Shown here: piece by piece, positions 28,003 through 40,450 of the stretch
Layout: every line of letters begins with the position of its first letter
Numbering within the stretch: the first letter of the stretch is position 1
DNA from: Mastigias papua
Taxonomy: Eukaryota > Cnidaria > Scyphozoa > Rhizostomeae > Mastigiidae
DNA: 64,000 nt
Assembly (NCBI GenBank): GCA_964019165.1
Contig: OZ025269.1
Location: 9,287,191 to 9,351,190, forward strand
Reading direction: 5' to 3'
Notes under the pieces: model-generated
What the model saw: the letters and a program-made list of their open reading frames with translations, nothing else
What the model was told of the DNA's origin: nothing
The model's database searches: none
Position numbers and translations under genes: made by a program

Positions 28003-28110
28003 CATTTCATTTCATTTCATAAACTTCAGTTATATTAGTTACTATAACTACAGCATATTTATTGTTAGTATAAATATGCTGTAGTTATACTAACTAATTA
28101 AAACCAATAC
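28003..28110. repeat. Hairpin repeat with CATTTCATTTCAT leader
   Basis: Arms 28,035-28,061 and 28,071-28,097 match at 26 of 27 positions around a 9-base loop. A related sequence with the same CATTTCATTTCAT leader and TAAATATGC core lies at 32,475-32,555. This suggests a small dispersed family, perhaps a MITE end. Confidence 0.55.
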
Positions 28111-28138
28111 ATTAAGAGCAGCAATCTTGATGATTTCT

Positions 28139-28520
28139 TCAAGTATCAGAATCTGCCTCCCTACCCCCCAACACTGGCGGATGAAACTGGCGTTTTAAGA
28201 TTAGGAAGCCAAAGCAATCTTTTATCATGTTTTCTTGATGATGATCAGGTAAGCAGTGGGCACATGGACCACGTTATTGTCACTGTAGTTATTCCTGATG
28301 CTGCAGCAATAGAACCGATTTTGAAACCAAGCCATTCTAAGACGTTTAAAGACTACCCTGAACATGCACTCTTACTATACGTAAAGTCGCAGGTCCAGAA
28401 AGCAAATAGAATTTACATCACATGGGGCAGACATTTTTGCTGATGGTTTAAAAGAAACAGCTCGTTCTTTAAATGGGAAATGTATTCACCTTCTAGTAGT
28501 AGAGCCAACTGCATATCCAG
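28139..28520 (+). pseudogene. Degenerate coding remnant of unrecognised family
   Basis: A frame of about 100 codons contains QNLPPYPPTLADETGVLRL and later EHALLLYVKSQVQKANRI. After a one-base shift it continues DIFADGLKETARSLNGK. The pattern resembles an uncharacterised protein family common in anthozoan genomes, with LPPYPxxLFD- and YVKSQL-type segments. That match is from memory and the function is unknown. Stops and the shift show decay. Confidence 0.35.
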
Positions 28521-28849
28521 ATGAATCGGCGTATTCATAAAGGTTTATGGAAAAATCCATCATTAATATTCTTTTCACCATTTCAAACTTCTGTAGTTCT
28601 GCTTTAATTCCCTCTTTGTTCATTGTGCTATGTTTGTTATTTCTATTTCTTCACGTTGCTGGTATCCTATAATATTTTTATTCAAGAAGTGCGTTAAGCT
28701 ATTTTGAGATAATGAATTCTGAAGTATGAGTCTATCACTATATTAATTGCCTTTGTTAAATTGATTATTATTGACGATATTGCATTTCCCATGATATGCA
28801 TACTTCATTTTATCAATTAGATTTGTTTATTGTCATTCAGATCTTTGTA

Positions 28850-29400
28850 GGAAAGAAACTTTGTATGATAGCACTGGTCAGCCATATGTGAAAAGATCTT
28901 TTATTTGTCTATTGAATTATTTGCTTTCACTTCATAATAAGGATTTTATAGCAAAAGCAGCTATTTATTGCGTGAAGCAATGCAGGCTTAGTGCTTTTTC
29001 CGATATGCTAGAGCTCTCAGAAGCTTTTAAAGCCTGGAAAGTTTTAAAAAGGCAGATAGTTGAATTTGAGGCCAGTGAAAGCATCGAAAACCTGTAAAAG
29101 TGAAGAAATGTTTTTGAAATTACCCCTGAAGATCGTGAGATATTTATGTACCATTTTTACGCTTACATAAAAGGTCTGTTCATTGAATATGCAAAAAGAA
29201 TTTGTGCAAAATCTATCCCATAAGCCAGTGAAAACTGTTTTGGAGAATCTGATAAATGTCAGGGGTTTTTATAAGTTTCTTCCAGAAGACCAGGAAATAT
29301 CGGGGAATGTTGTCAAACTGTCTTTTGAACCCTATACTGTGATTAGGGAAAGTTATAGGCGCAAATTTATTGTTCTAGACTCATTTGCAGGTTGTCGCTC
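28850..29400 (+). pseudogene. Unrecognised broken coding region
   Basis: Two open stretches, 28,861-29,097 and 29,183-29,400, in different frames give protein-like sequence (KRSFICLLNYLLSLHNKDF; NLINVRGFYKFLPEDQEI; KLSFEPYTVIRESYRRKF). Between them a third piece (YHFYAYIKGLFIEYAKRIC) is in the first frame after two stops. It looks like one decayed gene or mobile-element protein. It does not match claspin and lies in a claspin intron. Confidence 0.35.
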
Positions 29401-29422
29401 ACTTTTTCTATTGCCATTACAG

Positions 29423-29615
29423 GTCCACGGAATCTGATAATGGAAAACTTAGCCGTTTAGAAATTGATAAATTGCTAGCAGCGGTATGTAAATTGCAGAA
29501 GCCCATCAAGTCATCAAGTCAAAGTATAGTTTCGGATGTGAAAGATGATAGTATTATTTTTGAAGAAGGGTTACAAAGTCATCTGGACTGCAAAGAGCTA
29601 AACTCATTTTTTGAG
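29423..29615 (+). CDS. CLSPN: Claspin exon, LDRLxxL / DDSIIFEE segment
   Basis: The acceptor is TTCTATTGCCATTACAG and the donor GTAGGG at 29,616. One leading base completes the codon left by the previous exon. The translation has KLSRLEIDKLLAAV, VKDDSIIFEE and LDCKELNSFFE, aligning with vertebrate claspin FTLDRLKQLGVDV, EDSFVILEP and ELEALKQRF. It ends in phase 0, matching the next exon. Confidence 0.75.
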
Positions 29616-30499
29616 GTAGGGGTCCAGTAATACTTTTGACAGTACTTTGAGCTTCATTTTGAACTTTTGAGCTTCATTGTGAACTTTTGAGCTTGTCACA
29701 GCTCATTATCGTTTAGTGTTATCTTGGAAATCACATTCCACTTGATACAGTAAATATAAAGCTTATTTCAAGTGACAACACAACATGATTTTATTCAAGA
29801 ATGTTTTATGGACTGGAACCCTCCTTAAGTATAGCCACTATTACACGTCACAAGCAAACCTAGGGCCTACCTAGGTTAGTTTAGCCCAAGTTCCGCGCAT
29901 TGTTATTCACATGTTATTGTGGAAAGATAGCGTGTTATGGGCAGACTGGCAGTGAAATTAATGTTATTAGTCGATAGAAGAAATGGGTGTTGCTTAGAGT
30001 TGACTCCACCCATATTACTTTATTTCATTGATGGAAAAGGTATAATTTTTCGAAAGCCAAAAGTGGAAAGAAAATGCCCCTAGAGATTATATTGACTTGA
30101 TTATAACTGATGAACAAATCATTAACGTTGGAAAGGAGACCAGAGAACAATCCAAATGAAGACTCTGGTTTCAGGTCAAATCAGTGTTTATATCCTTATC
30201 AGCAATAAAATCTTCTTGTAGAATAAACAGTGACAATCCATCAAAGAGCCCCTGATAAACAGAATATGCTACCCCGAATCGAAGAAGTTCTCTACTGAAG
30301 CAACTATATTGGGCTGCACACATGTGAATATAATGGAAGAAAAGCACTCGAATTTTAAGGGATGGAATAACAGAGTGCTCATCCTGTAATATTATGTGTT
30401 TGGGAATCAAATGCCCTTTTTGCATACATGAATCAGTTGTTGACAGTGGACTTGAAAGGAAAGGTTTTTGCCTTGCCAAATGGGATGGGGCTACTAATA

Positions 30500-32262
30500 T
30501 CCAATTGTCCTGAATCCATTCCTAGTACGATCAAGTGCAGAACCAAGTCAGTTTATGTCAACAGGCATCATTTGCTTGTTTTGTGCTATTAACAGAAAAG
30601 AGCATTTTTGTTACGAATTCTAGTTGCCTTTTCCCACCACTTAATGCTGGAAGTTTTACTTCTGCAAAGTAAAGGACAACACTTTTTTCAATACTAAAAC
30701 CTCTGCCAGCAAGAATGGCATCTTCTGGTTGAAGATTGTCTAGGATTCCACTGTTTTAAGTTATGTATTTGTCAGTCACTGGTCCTTCTACCCCAGGCTT
30801 TAGATACCGTAATGATTCGATTAAGCCCCCTCCTTCGAATAAGCCCCCTTGTATAAGCCCCCACCTCCAGGATGATTTCTGACAAATAAGCCCCCAACCT
30901 CGAATACGCCCGCATGGAGTTATCTGGGTTCAGTATAATACAAATTATAAGCAACGAAAATAAAAAAATTCAGCTATTGGTGTGTTCATATGGGCTAATA
31001 TTTGACGAGAACAACTGTCCAATTTTCTCCTCCTTGATCCCATCTCGATTTGCATTTAAATCAAAGTATTTTGCATTGAAAGATGATATAAGATATTGTC
31101 TTTGGTAGACTGGAGGAGCTCTAAACCTCTAAACTTAATAAGCCCTCCCCTCGAATAAGCTTCCAATCGTTTCTGACAAATAAGCCCCCGAGGGCTTTCG
31201 AGTCATTGCGGTATCTATGTTTTAACACCTAGTGGTGCGATGCCAATCAAAAGCTTCACAGTATTGTGGTGGTGCCTATTAGTGGAAAAAGTGCGTGTCC
31301 GTACTAGTAAACTTACTGAAGTCTCTATAAAGACCTCAAAGCAATCAATGATCATAGAGAAACCTTGGTTCCAAGCTGCTGTCTACATGAATTGTGTGTG
31401 GTCTTGCATAGTTCTTCCCGTTCTAGCCACTTGATTATGAAAGAAAAGCGTATGACAGCTATGTATATCATTTGCAGAAAAGTCCTGGATCCTGTTGACT
31501 TTGCAGCATCAAATCTGTATGCCAAACGTCCTTAAGATAAATTCAGCCTTAGTTTTATCAACATTATCATGAACTGCTGAAATTTTGCCAACATACTGTA
31601 TTGTGGTGCAGTACGTAAGGCTTCAACTAAGCTGAAAACTGCAGCAAGGGTGATAAAACTTGGAAGACCAGTGTAGGTGGTAAATTTTCTTATGATTACC
31701 TTTCATTGATTCTCTAGAGAAGGAAAGCTCGCTTAGCTTTTCTGTTGCAGTTCTGTAATTTTCATCTAACTGAAAAAGATCAGTACAAATAAGCTCAGTC
31801 TGACAATATATATCTTCATAAGCAGGTTCAGCTGCGCTGTCTTGTTCACCCAATGATTCCCTTTCATTTGACAACTTTGCACAGCCATGTCTTCTCTCGT
31901 CTTTTTCACTTTTGTGCTCTAGCATACTTTACAGATGATGAACTTCCAGGTACCGTACATTTCTTATTCCCCTGGTCCGAAGAAGGTGCCCAGTCTGCAC
32001 TTCTTTCATCATGAAGGGCAGCCAGTTTACCGGATAGGAAGTGGTCCGAGCATACCCTTGTGTGATCTTTTGCTCCTCCGTACTCAATTCTGCCCTACTG
32101 ATTCGAGCTAGCCAGTTATTCCTTCGCTCTTCTGATGATGTTTTGGTTTCCCCTCCTTGATGAGCGATTACTTTCGGTTACCTACTGAACGATTTACCTT
32201 TATCCCTCCCATTCCTGTTTGAGCATCCTACAATTGCACATAAGTTAACCGTCGGGAGGAAA
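30500..32262 (-). pseudogene. THAP-domain DDE transposase, decayed and split by a MITE
   Basis: Read on the minus strand, the N-terminus has a THAP zinc finger: CAIVGCSNRNGRDKGKSF, then NNWLARISRAEL, VCSDHFLSGKLAALHDE and DWAPSS. A central helix LSELSFSRESMKGN follows, then FTTYTGLPSFITLAAVFSL. The DDE core has IIDCFEVFIE (first Asp near 31,345), HNTVKLLIGIAPLGV and, after the inserted MITE, DKYIT and NSGILDNLQPEDAILAGRGF. In the family the last motif is LADRGF, and here the catalytic Asp is Gly (GGC, 30,705-30,707). Multiple frameshifts and stops are present. The third acidic residue was not found. THAP plus DDE_4 transposases are widespread in cnidarians. Confidence 0.8.
30803..31215. mobile_element. 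MITE with GATACCGTAATG ends and AATAAGCCCCC units, TA target duplication
   Basis: The left end GATACCGTAATGATTCGATT and the right end (reverse complement GATACCGCAATGACTCGA) are inverted copies, flanked by TA on both sides. The interior has several AATAAGCCCCC units near both ends. It sits inside the THAP/DDE transposase reading frame, so it inserted later. Confidence 0.75.
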
Positions 32263-34402
32263 ATGATTCCCATGTCTTATGGCCTAAACATATTCTTTGA
32301 AACTTAGTTCAAATCGATGTGAAACTTTTATTTTAGAGCTTGATACTTAGGTTTTTAAAACACTGTTCCCGGATAACAAGCTGCAAGGAATGTATGGTGA
32401 TAGTATAAAAATTAGCGGTTTATTGGTTACTCGGCTAGCTTTAAACCAATTATTTGCATTCAGAAGTCACAACATTTCATTTCATTTCATTATGTTATTT
32501 AATGTTGTTATAAATATGCAATAGTTGTGATAACTTATTACAACCAACAATTTACAGCAAAATCCTGTGGTAAATCAGCTGTACATTTAGTATAAAACAA
32601 AGTAAATGAATAGTTAACATTTGCAAATGTCTGACATAAGGAATAAACAAATTGTTGCTATGCGTAACCTCTGTAAGGTTGTGATCCATATTTGCGGCGC
32701 TGAAAAGTCACGTGACAGAAATGATTTGCCCATTGAAATGATGCATGGCATATTTGGCAATCGGATTTATGAGCAGTCAAGCTCCTGCTCTCCGGTCCGG
32801 AATAGATGTGCCCCCGACTATTTATTTTTTTCAAAACATGCATACCAGGATGTTGCTATTGCAATCCCCCACGCTTATTAATTTCGAGCCAAGAGCACAT
32901 TTTCCCTACCAGACCCAGAATTTTCCTTCAAAAGTAACTCGTGGTGAATGTTTGTTGTGTTGAAGAACTGTTTGCGTGAAATGAGCAATTGCTGCAAAAA
33001 GCAGAGAAAACGCAGATAGCAGTTGTGCCGCTAGCTAGCAGCAGCTGATTGACTTAACTCTGCTACGATGTTTTAACAGTGTGTGTTTTATGTTTGTGTG
33101 GTGAAAATCCACAGTAGAAACGGCGCTTAGAAGTTATTGTGTCTATGTTTGTTTCATAGCATTTCCTACTTCCTCTGCTTCAATCAAGCAGTTTTCACAT
33201 TATTTTCACTATTTATTGCATCACATCAGGACGCAATGTTGGTTGTATTGAGCTTCCTTTCGATCACCTTTTTGCAACTATTCTCTATACCAATCCATCT
33301 ATATCATTTGCTATTCCTCTCCCATGTAATGTTGCAACAAAGGTCTAATTTCTTGCAACAGACAGACAGGTAAGGGCGTGACCAAGTTTGTGCATAGTAG
33401 TTAAGCAACTCCAAGGCTTTTTCAACACTTAACTGCCTGGATTTTATTCTAATGTAGGATATTCTGTTTACTCATGAAATATGATGATGCTTCTGTAAGA
33501 GCATACATGGGAGACAATCCTTTTTATACTGAATTTGTCATGGCGTGACATGTCACACAAAACTGCAAAGAAGAAATTTTTTTTGTACAAGTTTCACATA
33601 GTTGGTTTATGAAGAGATGGTATTCAAATAATAGGAATTTCAGAACAAATCTATCGTATACGTTGATACAATGCTGTCATGCATTATCGCCTTAAAGTCC
33701 ACTGCCGCTTTTCTGCAAGTGTTAAATTTTGTCAAAATTGTGAATCAAAATTAAACAAATATTAACAACTTTTTGCAACTTTTAATGTACCTATCTTGAA
33801 AGAGTTTTCTTTAGCTTTTCAGGTATGTGAGTATCAAAATCCCAGCTGTTTGTATACTTTGTAACATTTTAAAGAGTGAGGCGTGTAATGTCCGTGCTGT
33901 CCTTATAGACTGCGACTAGGGAGGATGATTGCTTTTACATTTTGAATGCAGCACCTCTATTTACAATTTTCATTGAAATGAATAAATCAATGCTGTCCCT
34001 GGTGATATATTTGTTCATTGTTTAGCCTTCTTTTGATGTCAGTTTGTGATTATTCTTATGTGATCTACGATCTTGACAGTTTTATTTATGCTATGATACC
34101 CCTCCACTATTTGGAGTTCGATTTTTATTTGTAATTGATATTTCAAACATCTGCCTCATTGATGATATTGCAGATAGTTTTGATCCAGAATCCCAAGGTT
34201 TTTGAACTTAATAAATTGTAGCAATCTTAGAAATGACAGGAACAATTTTGCGGTCAAATTTAAGAAGGAGGAAACTTTGAAGTATGGAAGAAAAATGTGA
34301 TCGTGAAATAATTAGCTGTTTTGAATTCATAATTGCATCAATACCATTTCTCTTTCTTATATATTGCGACTAACATTTTTTATCCCCAATATTCTCCCAA
34401 AG
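32263..34402. other. Claspin intron, little recognised
   Basis: Contains the second CATTTCATTTCAT repeat (32,475-32,555) and a fragment with CCCCCGACTATT and AATCCCCCACGCTTATTAATTT near 32,810-32,885, which resembles the interior of the TIR element at 42.0-42.4 kb. No gene seen. Confidence 0.4.
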
Positions 34403-34562
34403 CGTTTGCAGAAGCACACTTCAGTTGCAAAGCATCAAGAACTTAGCAAGAATAGTATTTTTGAGAAGGCCCAACAGTCTATCAATACTCCTGATTGTAA
34501 ACCTGAGTCTTTACAGTCGGTCATAAATTGTCGAAAAGTAATTGGAACCTCTGAGACACCAG
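34403..34562 (+). CDS. CLSPN: Claspin exon, FxKH segment to TPG
   Basis: The tract ending TTCTCCCAAAG precedes RLQKHTSVAKHQELSK; a second acceptor at 34,410-34,411 would remove three codons. The donor is GTATGC at 34,563. RLQKH aligns with claspin QRFWKH, and the exon ends SETPG, joining in phase 1 to AGLQELKSQL of the next exon just as human claspin reads [14 protein letters not shown]. The middle is Ser/Lys-rich and probably disordered. Confidence 0.7.
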
Positions 34563-34847
34563 GTATGCCAAGTTAGTTTAGTATTTTATATCCCAGGATT
34601 TTTTACACAATTTTTTCTGGCAAGTTTTCTTGACAATGTTTGTTTTCGATTTGGCTCATGAAAGGCTAAAGATCAAGTGCTGCTTCACATAGGTCCATGA
34701 TGTCACCTGTCCATTATCCATTGCGAATTTTGTCATTCAATGTACTTCGAAAGTCTGTAACCTGAAATGGGGATAGACATTGGGGTTAGTCTTTCCATGG
34801 TTAATTTGCAGGTTCATCAGAAAGGCACTGTACATTCTTGCTAAGTC

Positions 34848-34972
<125 letters not shown>

Positions 34973-35067
34973 ATAAGCAGCTCGCGATTAACCAGGATTG
35001 TAAACAGAAAGGTTGATATAATGCTCAGAAAAATCAGGAGAAAATTAAAATTAATATATACATCATA

Positions 35068-35140
<73 letters not shown>
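35068..35140. repeat. (AT)n microsatellite
   Basis: Second AT array, 100 bp from the previous one. Confidence 0.95.
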
Positions 35141-35144
<4 letters not shown>

Positions 35145-35383
35145 CTTGTAAACTACTGAAGTACAACCAGTATGACATTTGTTAATAAATTGTTGTACAA
35201 GGAACCTACAAAAATATTTACCAAAAGGACTACAGAAAAAAGAATAAATAATATACGTAAAGTTTAGTAAGTCTCGTTGATAATTAGAATAAGTAACCTA
35301 CAAATATTAATATTAATTACATGTTGAAAGCACGCCCGCTGATTTACCTTGCCACAAACAACTGATCATACTTGTTTGTCACA

Positions 35384-36184
35384 CACAATCATCTCTCCCT
35401 AAAGCGGACACCCTTGGGACTTCGAAGAAGTGTCCGATTTATAGAAAATTGCCTTTTCTGAGTGCGGAGGAGCTCAAATACAAAAAGCAGTGTGATCACT
35501 TTAGTGAATAAGATGTGACTCAACAAATAGAGTGTCTATGCAAAGGCATTTGCTGAAAAATTGTCTTGAATAGTTGTCTGCTCTAGACGCTGGATTCTTC
35601 TTTCTTTAAGCAATCTACAGACTGAATTCAAAGATATGACTGGCTCCTCGTCTTCCTGACTTTTCTGTGCAGCTTACGTCACTTCATCTACCCCTTGAAT
35701 AGCAGCACAAATTTTTGGTAACTTTACAGTCTTTTCTTTACCCATCGTCATGCTGTCCCTATTGACACAAATTTCCTTTGCACTTTCGGTGTGACTCTTT
35801 AGTGTTTTTTCGCGTAGGCGAACTCGCCAATCGCATATGCTTATGTCAAAACTGGTCACTGTTAGCCGAGAACGAAAGTCTCGAAAACGAAAGTAGCCAC
35901 AGACATGAGACGTGAACTTTAATGTGCAGCAAATTCAATCTGTTGTTCTCATTGTTAGATTTATTTTCAAACGATTGTTTTCAAGCAAAAGTTTTCTATA
36001 CTGTCCGTTGCAACATTTCATTGAGGTGTTCTGTAATGTTGGGATAAACAAATAGTTTTCGATGTCCGTCTTACCAAGGCGTCGGTCTTATAGACTACGA
36101 ATATACAGCGTTTCCTATTGTATAAATGTGCATCTTAGCGAGATGTCCGCTTTGTAGAAGTGTGCACTTTGAGAGAGTTAACTG
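35384..36184. mobile_element. Pogo/Tigger-type element, ~0.8 kb
   Basis: The right end reads, reversed, CAGTTAACTCTCTCAAAGTG and then ACAAAGCGGACATC. The left end reads CACAATCATCTCTCCCTAAA then GCGGACACCC. The (A)AAGCGGACA motif next to a CTCTC tract is characteristic of Tigger/pogo terminal repeats. Several AGTGTCCG-like units lie inside. The minus-strand open stretch near 35,674-35,859 (ESAKEICVNRDSM) is too short to identify. Probably a non-autonomous or internally deleted copy. Confidence 0.6.
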
Positions 36185-36186
36185 TA

Positions 36187-37500
36187 ACCTAATACGTAAG
36201 TTCGCAGACGGTATGCCCAAGTCTGTGGTGGCTACAACTACTTGCAATGGAATTTCAAACAGCGTCCCTTCCTTAAATCATATGGAGTCAAGAACTGAAC
36301 GCATTTTCCATTTTGAATCCTAAGCTGCAGCACGCTTAGGCGTGTTATGAGATAATAAAGGGCTGGATTATCTGTTCTTCTCTCCACTTCCTTCCCTTCC
36401 TCACTTGCTAACTGACTCTGTACTTCAAGTGGAATAAGCCTGAGAAGGTCGATCCTAAATTTCTGGCTAACCATTCCCTATTTCAAGAATCTTTGCTCTT
36501 CTATTGATCCCAGATTTACCCTTCTTGGTTCGACCACCACACCAAGTTTCCATTGGCCTCTTTTTACATTTTCATGCTTCACTTGCACCACATCCCCTAC
36601 TGAAATCTCTGGAACCCTGTATCCATTCTTCCTATGAACTTCTCTGCAGGATATTTATTTCTCCAGTACAACCAAAAGTGATTAATTTTCTTCCTTATAT
36701 GTAAGAATCGCTTAGTACGTGAAGGCGCACCTTTTTTAGATAAATGTGAATTGAACACAATACCTTCAGATCACTGATATAGCCTCCTACTATACATTAA
36801 AGAAGATTGAGTTAGGTAATGATGACCTACCTCATGGTAAATGTACGCCATTGGTTGATTATTGAATTTAGATTCTGTTTTCTGTAATCACTGTAAGCAA
36901 CTCATCACAGTTTAGTTTGGCACTTCCTAGCACCTTTTTCGAAGTAACCTAGCTATCAAGGTTAAAGTTCTTGATTATACCTCCATCTGATTCTTTTCCC
37001 AACAAACATTATGATAGGCATTGGCCTTGCCTTAGTTTCTCCAAGAATTTACTGATTGAGTTAGGTATCTTTGCATTATCCGTATTGATAATAGCTGGAC
37101 ACCTCTACGTGCATTCTTCAGTTCATCTTATTTTGTCCTATGAAAGAAGCACACTGCAATTAAATGTAATCATTTATAATTGGTGATGTTTCTTGAACCA
37201 GAAATGCGATAGAATCTCTAACCTATGCTGATGGGTGAGATCGTCCCTGTATATGTTTATACCTAACACATGTCCTAAGTTGTTTCTTAAACTTGCTGCC
37301 TTTCCTTTTGAACCGAGTGATGTGATCTGAGCTTAGCTAATAAAGACTGTAAACCATTGTGCCAGCCCGTTATTATCAGCTCTATTAGCCTATGATGCTT
37401 AGGTAACATGATAGGAAGTCTACCCTCCTTTTCTAGATCTGAATTCCCAATCCTTTCACTACATTTCAGCATTCCCTCATCTTCATAGACCTCCTAATTT
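36187..37500. other. Claspin intron, no feature recognised
   Basis: Pyrimidine-rich stretches but no identifiable gene or repeat. Confidence 0.4.
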
Positions 37501-37519
37501 ACCGCTAGGTTTGTATAAT

Positions 37520-37680
37520 TTTCACCCTTCTTAATGTCTTCTTCAATCTCAATTTCAATTTCCATTTCAATTTATGTATGAGGGTAACCCTTCAGCAAGC
37601 GCTGATTTACTAGGGGCCCTCAGTTGAAAACTTACAATTTAATGATATACTAAATTTAATTTAGCTTCTAATATCCTGTG
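37520..37680 (-). mobile_element. Probable LINE 3' end with GAAATT tail
   Basis: On the minus strand, GAGGGCCCCTAGTAAATCAG is followed by CGCTTGCTGAAGGGTTACCC, then AATTGAAATGGAAATTGAAA-like repeats. A GC-rich hairpin before a short tandem tail is the usual 3' end of CR1-like LINEs. No coding part adjoins it. Confidence 0.4.
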
Positions 37681-39089
37681 AATCTTTGCATTTGATATCT
37701 GAGGCATCGGACTCACCTATATTACCATCTTCCATCTATCTGCTTTCACATTTGAAATAAATTTAGACTTAGGTTGTAACGCTCACATATCGATTAAGTA
37801 TACTATAGCTTTGAATGTCATAATCTGACATACCTGAATTCTCTTGTATAGTCGTCATGAATTTGGCAGTTGTCTTTCTTTCTGCAGCAATATCATCTTT
37901 GTCTTCTAACATGAGCCCTACAGGGCATTTCTTTCTTACGAGTTTCTATCGAATTCTTTCCACAGTTCGTGGAGCTAGATCGAAATAGTTTGTAGTTTTA
38001 GTTCTAACTATAAAACGAATCCTCAGTTCTAGATCGACGAACTCTTTAAAGTATTCGGGGAAACTCGTGAGAAAAGCGCTGTACGTTCTTGTTGCACCCC
38101 ATATGTCCCAATTTAATCTCAACCGATAAACTACTGAACTATAACTGGTATAGCCAATATCAATAAATTGTTCTACAGGTAACTTACAAAAATATCTACC
38201 AATTGGAATAAAGAATAACTCTCTTATTTCTCTCGAACATTCATTTCGCTTAGATTTTTCTTAGTGGAAATTCTCTTTAATGAGCCGTTCTTCACTTAAT
38301 TTCACTTACTCTAGCAGTCTCAGCTTAGCTAAATTCACTGTACCTTCGACACTCAGGAATCTTCGACCTCCTTCAGTTTGGTTGTATGTCCAGATGATGA
38401 TCATTGTTGCAGGGATGCAGTTCACTGTTCGCATTCATTAGCTTTCTCGTTCTTCTGTCCATTGATTTGCTGGATTACTACTGGTTTAATAAAGGAATCC
38501 AATAAAGCATTTTAGAATTGCCCGTGTAGTGACTGCTTTGTTTTTATTGTCGCCATTTAGCTTGGATGTACGAATTTTCCTTACACGCCTTTTGTATTCT
38601 TCCCGAACTGTCTAATTTCTTTCCGCTGTTTTTCGTTTGATTTATAATATACCCAGATTTTTTATAGCTATCATCTTACCTTGGGTTATCTAATGTTTTC
38701 TTCTTTTTGTTATCCTTTTGCAACCGATTTCACGATCTTTCCTCTATTTATTGTTATAACTGCGCATAAATTTATTTTCTCGCACTTTCAATTTTCATTT
38801 CTTCCAAATTCTGTTGCCTTTACAAAATTTATTTAATCCAACCTGCATGCCTGTGTCATTGTGCAATACTCCAACTCTGAACAAGTGAGTCTACTGTCTT
38901 TTCAATTTTGGCATATAAGTTAAGATTGTTCATGTATACTAAGTGGCTTATTTTCTCCTACATCTGTAATAATATAATCTGTAATAGCTCGTAATAAGAT
39001 TTCATGCCTCTGATAATTGTGTCAGAGGAACTGTAGAGCAACGAATAAAGGAAGACAGAGTGCATCGCCTTGCAAAGGAGCCCCCTAAT

Positions 39090-40450
39090 GATGTTCAAGA
39101 ATATGCAAAAATATAGATGTGATTCTTGGAAAGCAAAGGTACTGCTCAACAGGTGGTTATGTAAAAGGAAAAGACAACAGTATCATAATGGACACAGGTA
39201 GGATGTTAGAAAGATGGTTGGAATATATTGAGGAACTGTTTGATGAAAACCGAGAAGGTACACCCGAGATACACAGAGCCATAGACGGGCCGCCAATCGT
39301 TCCATTTGAAGTACGAACTGCAATAAAGAAAATGAAAAGAAACAGAACACCTGGACCCGGTGGGATAGCAACTGAATTGATTAAACCATTAGATGATTTT
39401 GGCATCATAAAAAATCACAGAATTAGCAAATCAAACATATGACAGTGGTAAAATTCCTAGAGATTTATCCAGGTCTATTTTATAATAATCCCTAAAACAC
39501 CAGGTGCACGTGAATGGACTTCACAGGAAACGTAATTCAGCCATGAATTTCAAAAGCGCAGTGTTGTTTTGTATCAGATGCAGGCACAAGAAATGCAATT
39601 TTCATGATCAGAATGCTAAATCAAAAAGCAATAGAAAGGCAGGAGGATTTTTATATTTGCTTCTTTGATTGTACGAAAGTTTTTGATCGAGTAAAACATG
39701 GCAAGATTATAGAATTGCTTCAAAGGTTAGATACAGATTGGAAAGATATTCAAGATTTAGGAAAGATTTAGGAGAAATCGAAGATCTAAACTGCTGTATA
39801 ATTAGTGGTCATAATGTAGGAAATTTAAGGTATGCAGATGATACACTACTCATAGTAGATTCGGAAGAAAGCTGCAAGCATTACTAGATAGAGTAATTGC
39901 GGGAAGTGAGAAAATGGGTCTTACCCTAAATCAGAAAAAGACTGTACACATGGTAATCAGTAAACGAGAATGCAACGGGAGTAAATTAAGAATTGGAAAC
40001 GTCGTTTTGAAACGAGCAAAAAGATTTAACTACCGTTTAATAGCGCAGAATGGGAAATATGATTAGCCAATTAAGAGTAGAATAGCAATGGTAGAGAGCA
40101 GTTTCGTGAAACTAGATCATGTCTTGAAGAATAGGAAAATAAGATTAGACTTAAGAATGCGAATACTGGATTGCCATGGACTGCCAATTCTAACTTATAG
40201 ATGTGAAGCATGGGCGTCAAACTCACAAATTATAGGGAGAATAGAGGCAACTGAAATTTGGTTTTATAGAAGAATGATCAGAATTTCTTACTCTCAACAT
40301 ATATCGAATGAAGAGGTGCTGAGGAAAGTTGAGGCAAGGAGGAATGTGATTAGGAACATAAGAAAAAGACAACTGAAATTCAAGGGACATGTACTGAGGA
40401 AACGTAGCATGGAGAACTTATATATTACTGGATTCATTGATGATAACTGA
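39090..40450 (+). pseudogene. RTE-like LINE fragment, heavily decayed
   Basis: The + strand frames, broken many times, give WLEYIEELFDENREGTPEIH, then MKRNRTPGPGGIATELIK, FYICFFDCTKVFDRVKHGKI (RT motif with an IDYTKAF counterpart), an ADDTLL-like remnant near 39,830-39,850, and a C-terminal part with LPILTYRCEAWASNSQ, WFYRRMIRISYSQHISNEEV and RKRQLKFKGHVLRK. The last open piece runs 40,088-40,450. It belongs to the RTE clade but to a different subfamily from the copy at 5.6-8.6 kb. The endonuclease is absent. Confidence 0.8.

Noticed and set aside
28861..29097. Open frame considered as a claspin exon
   Set aside because: No similarity to claspin, followed by stops, and the flanking claspin exons (26,035 and 29,423) already join in phase.
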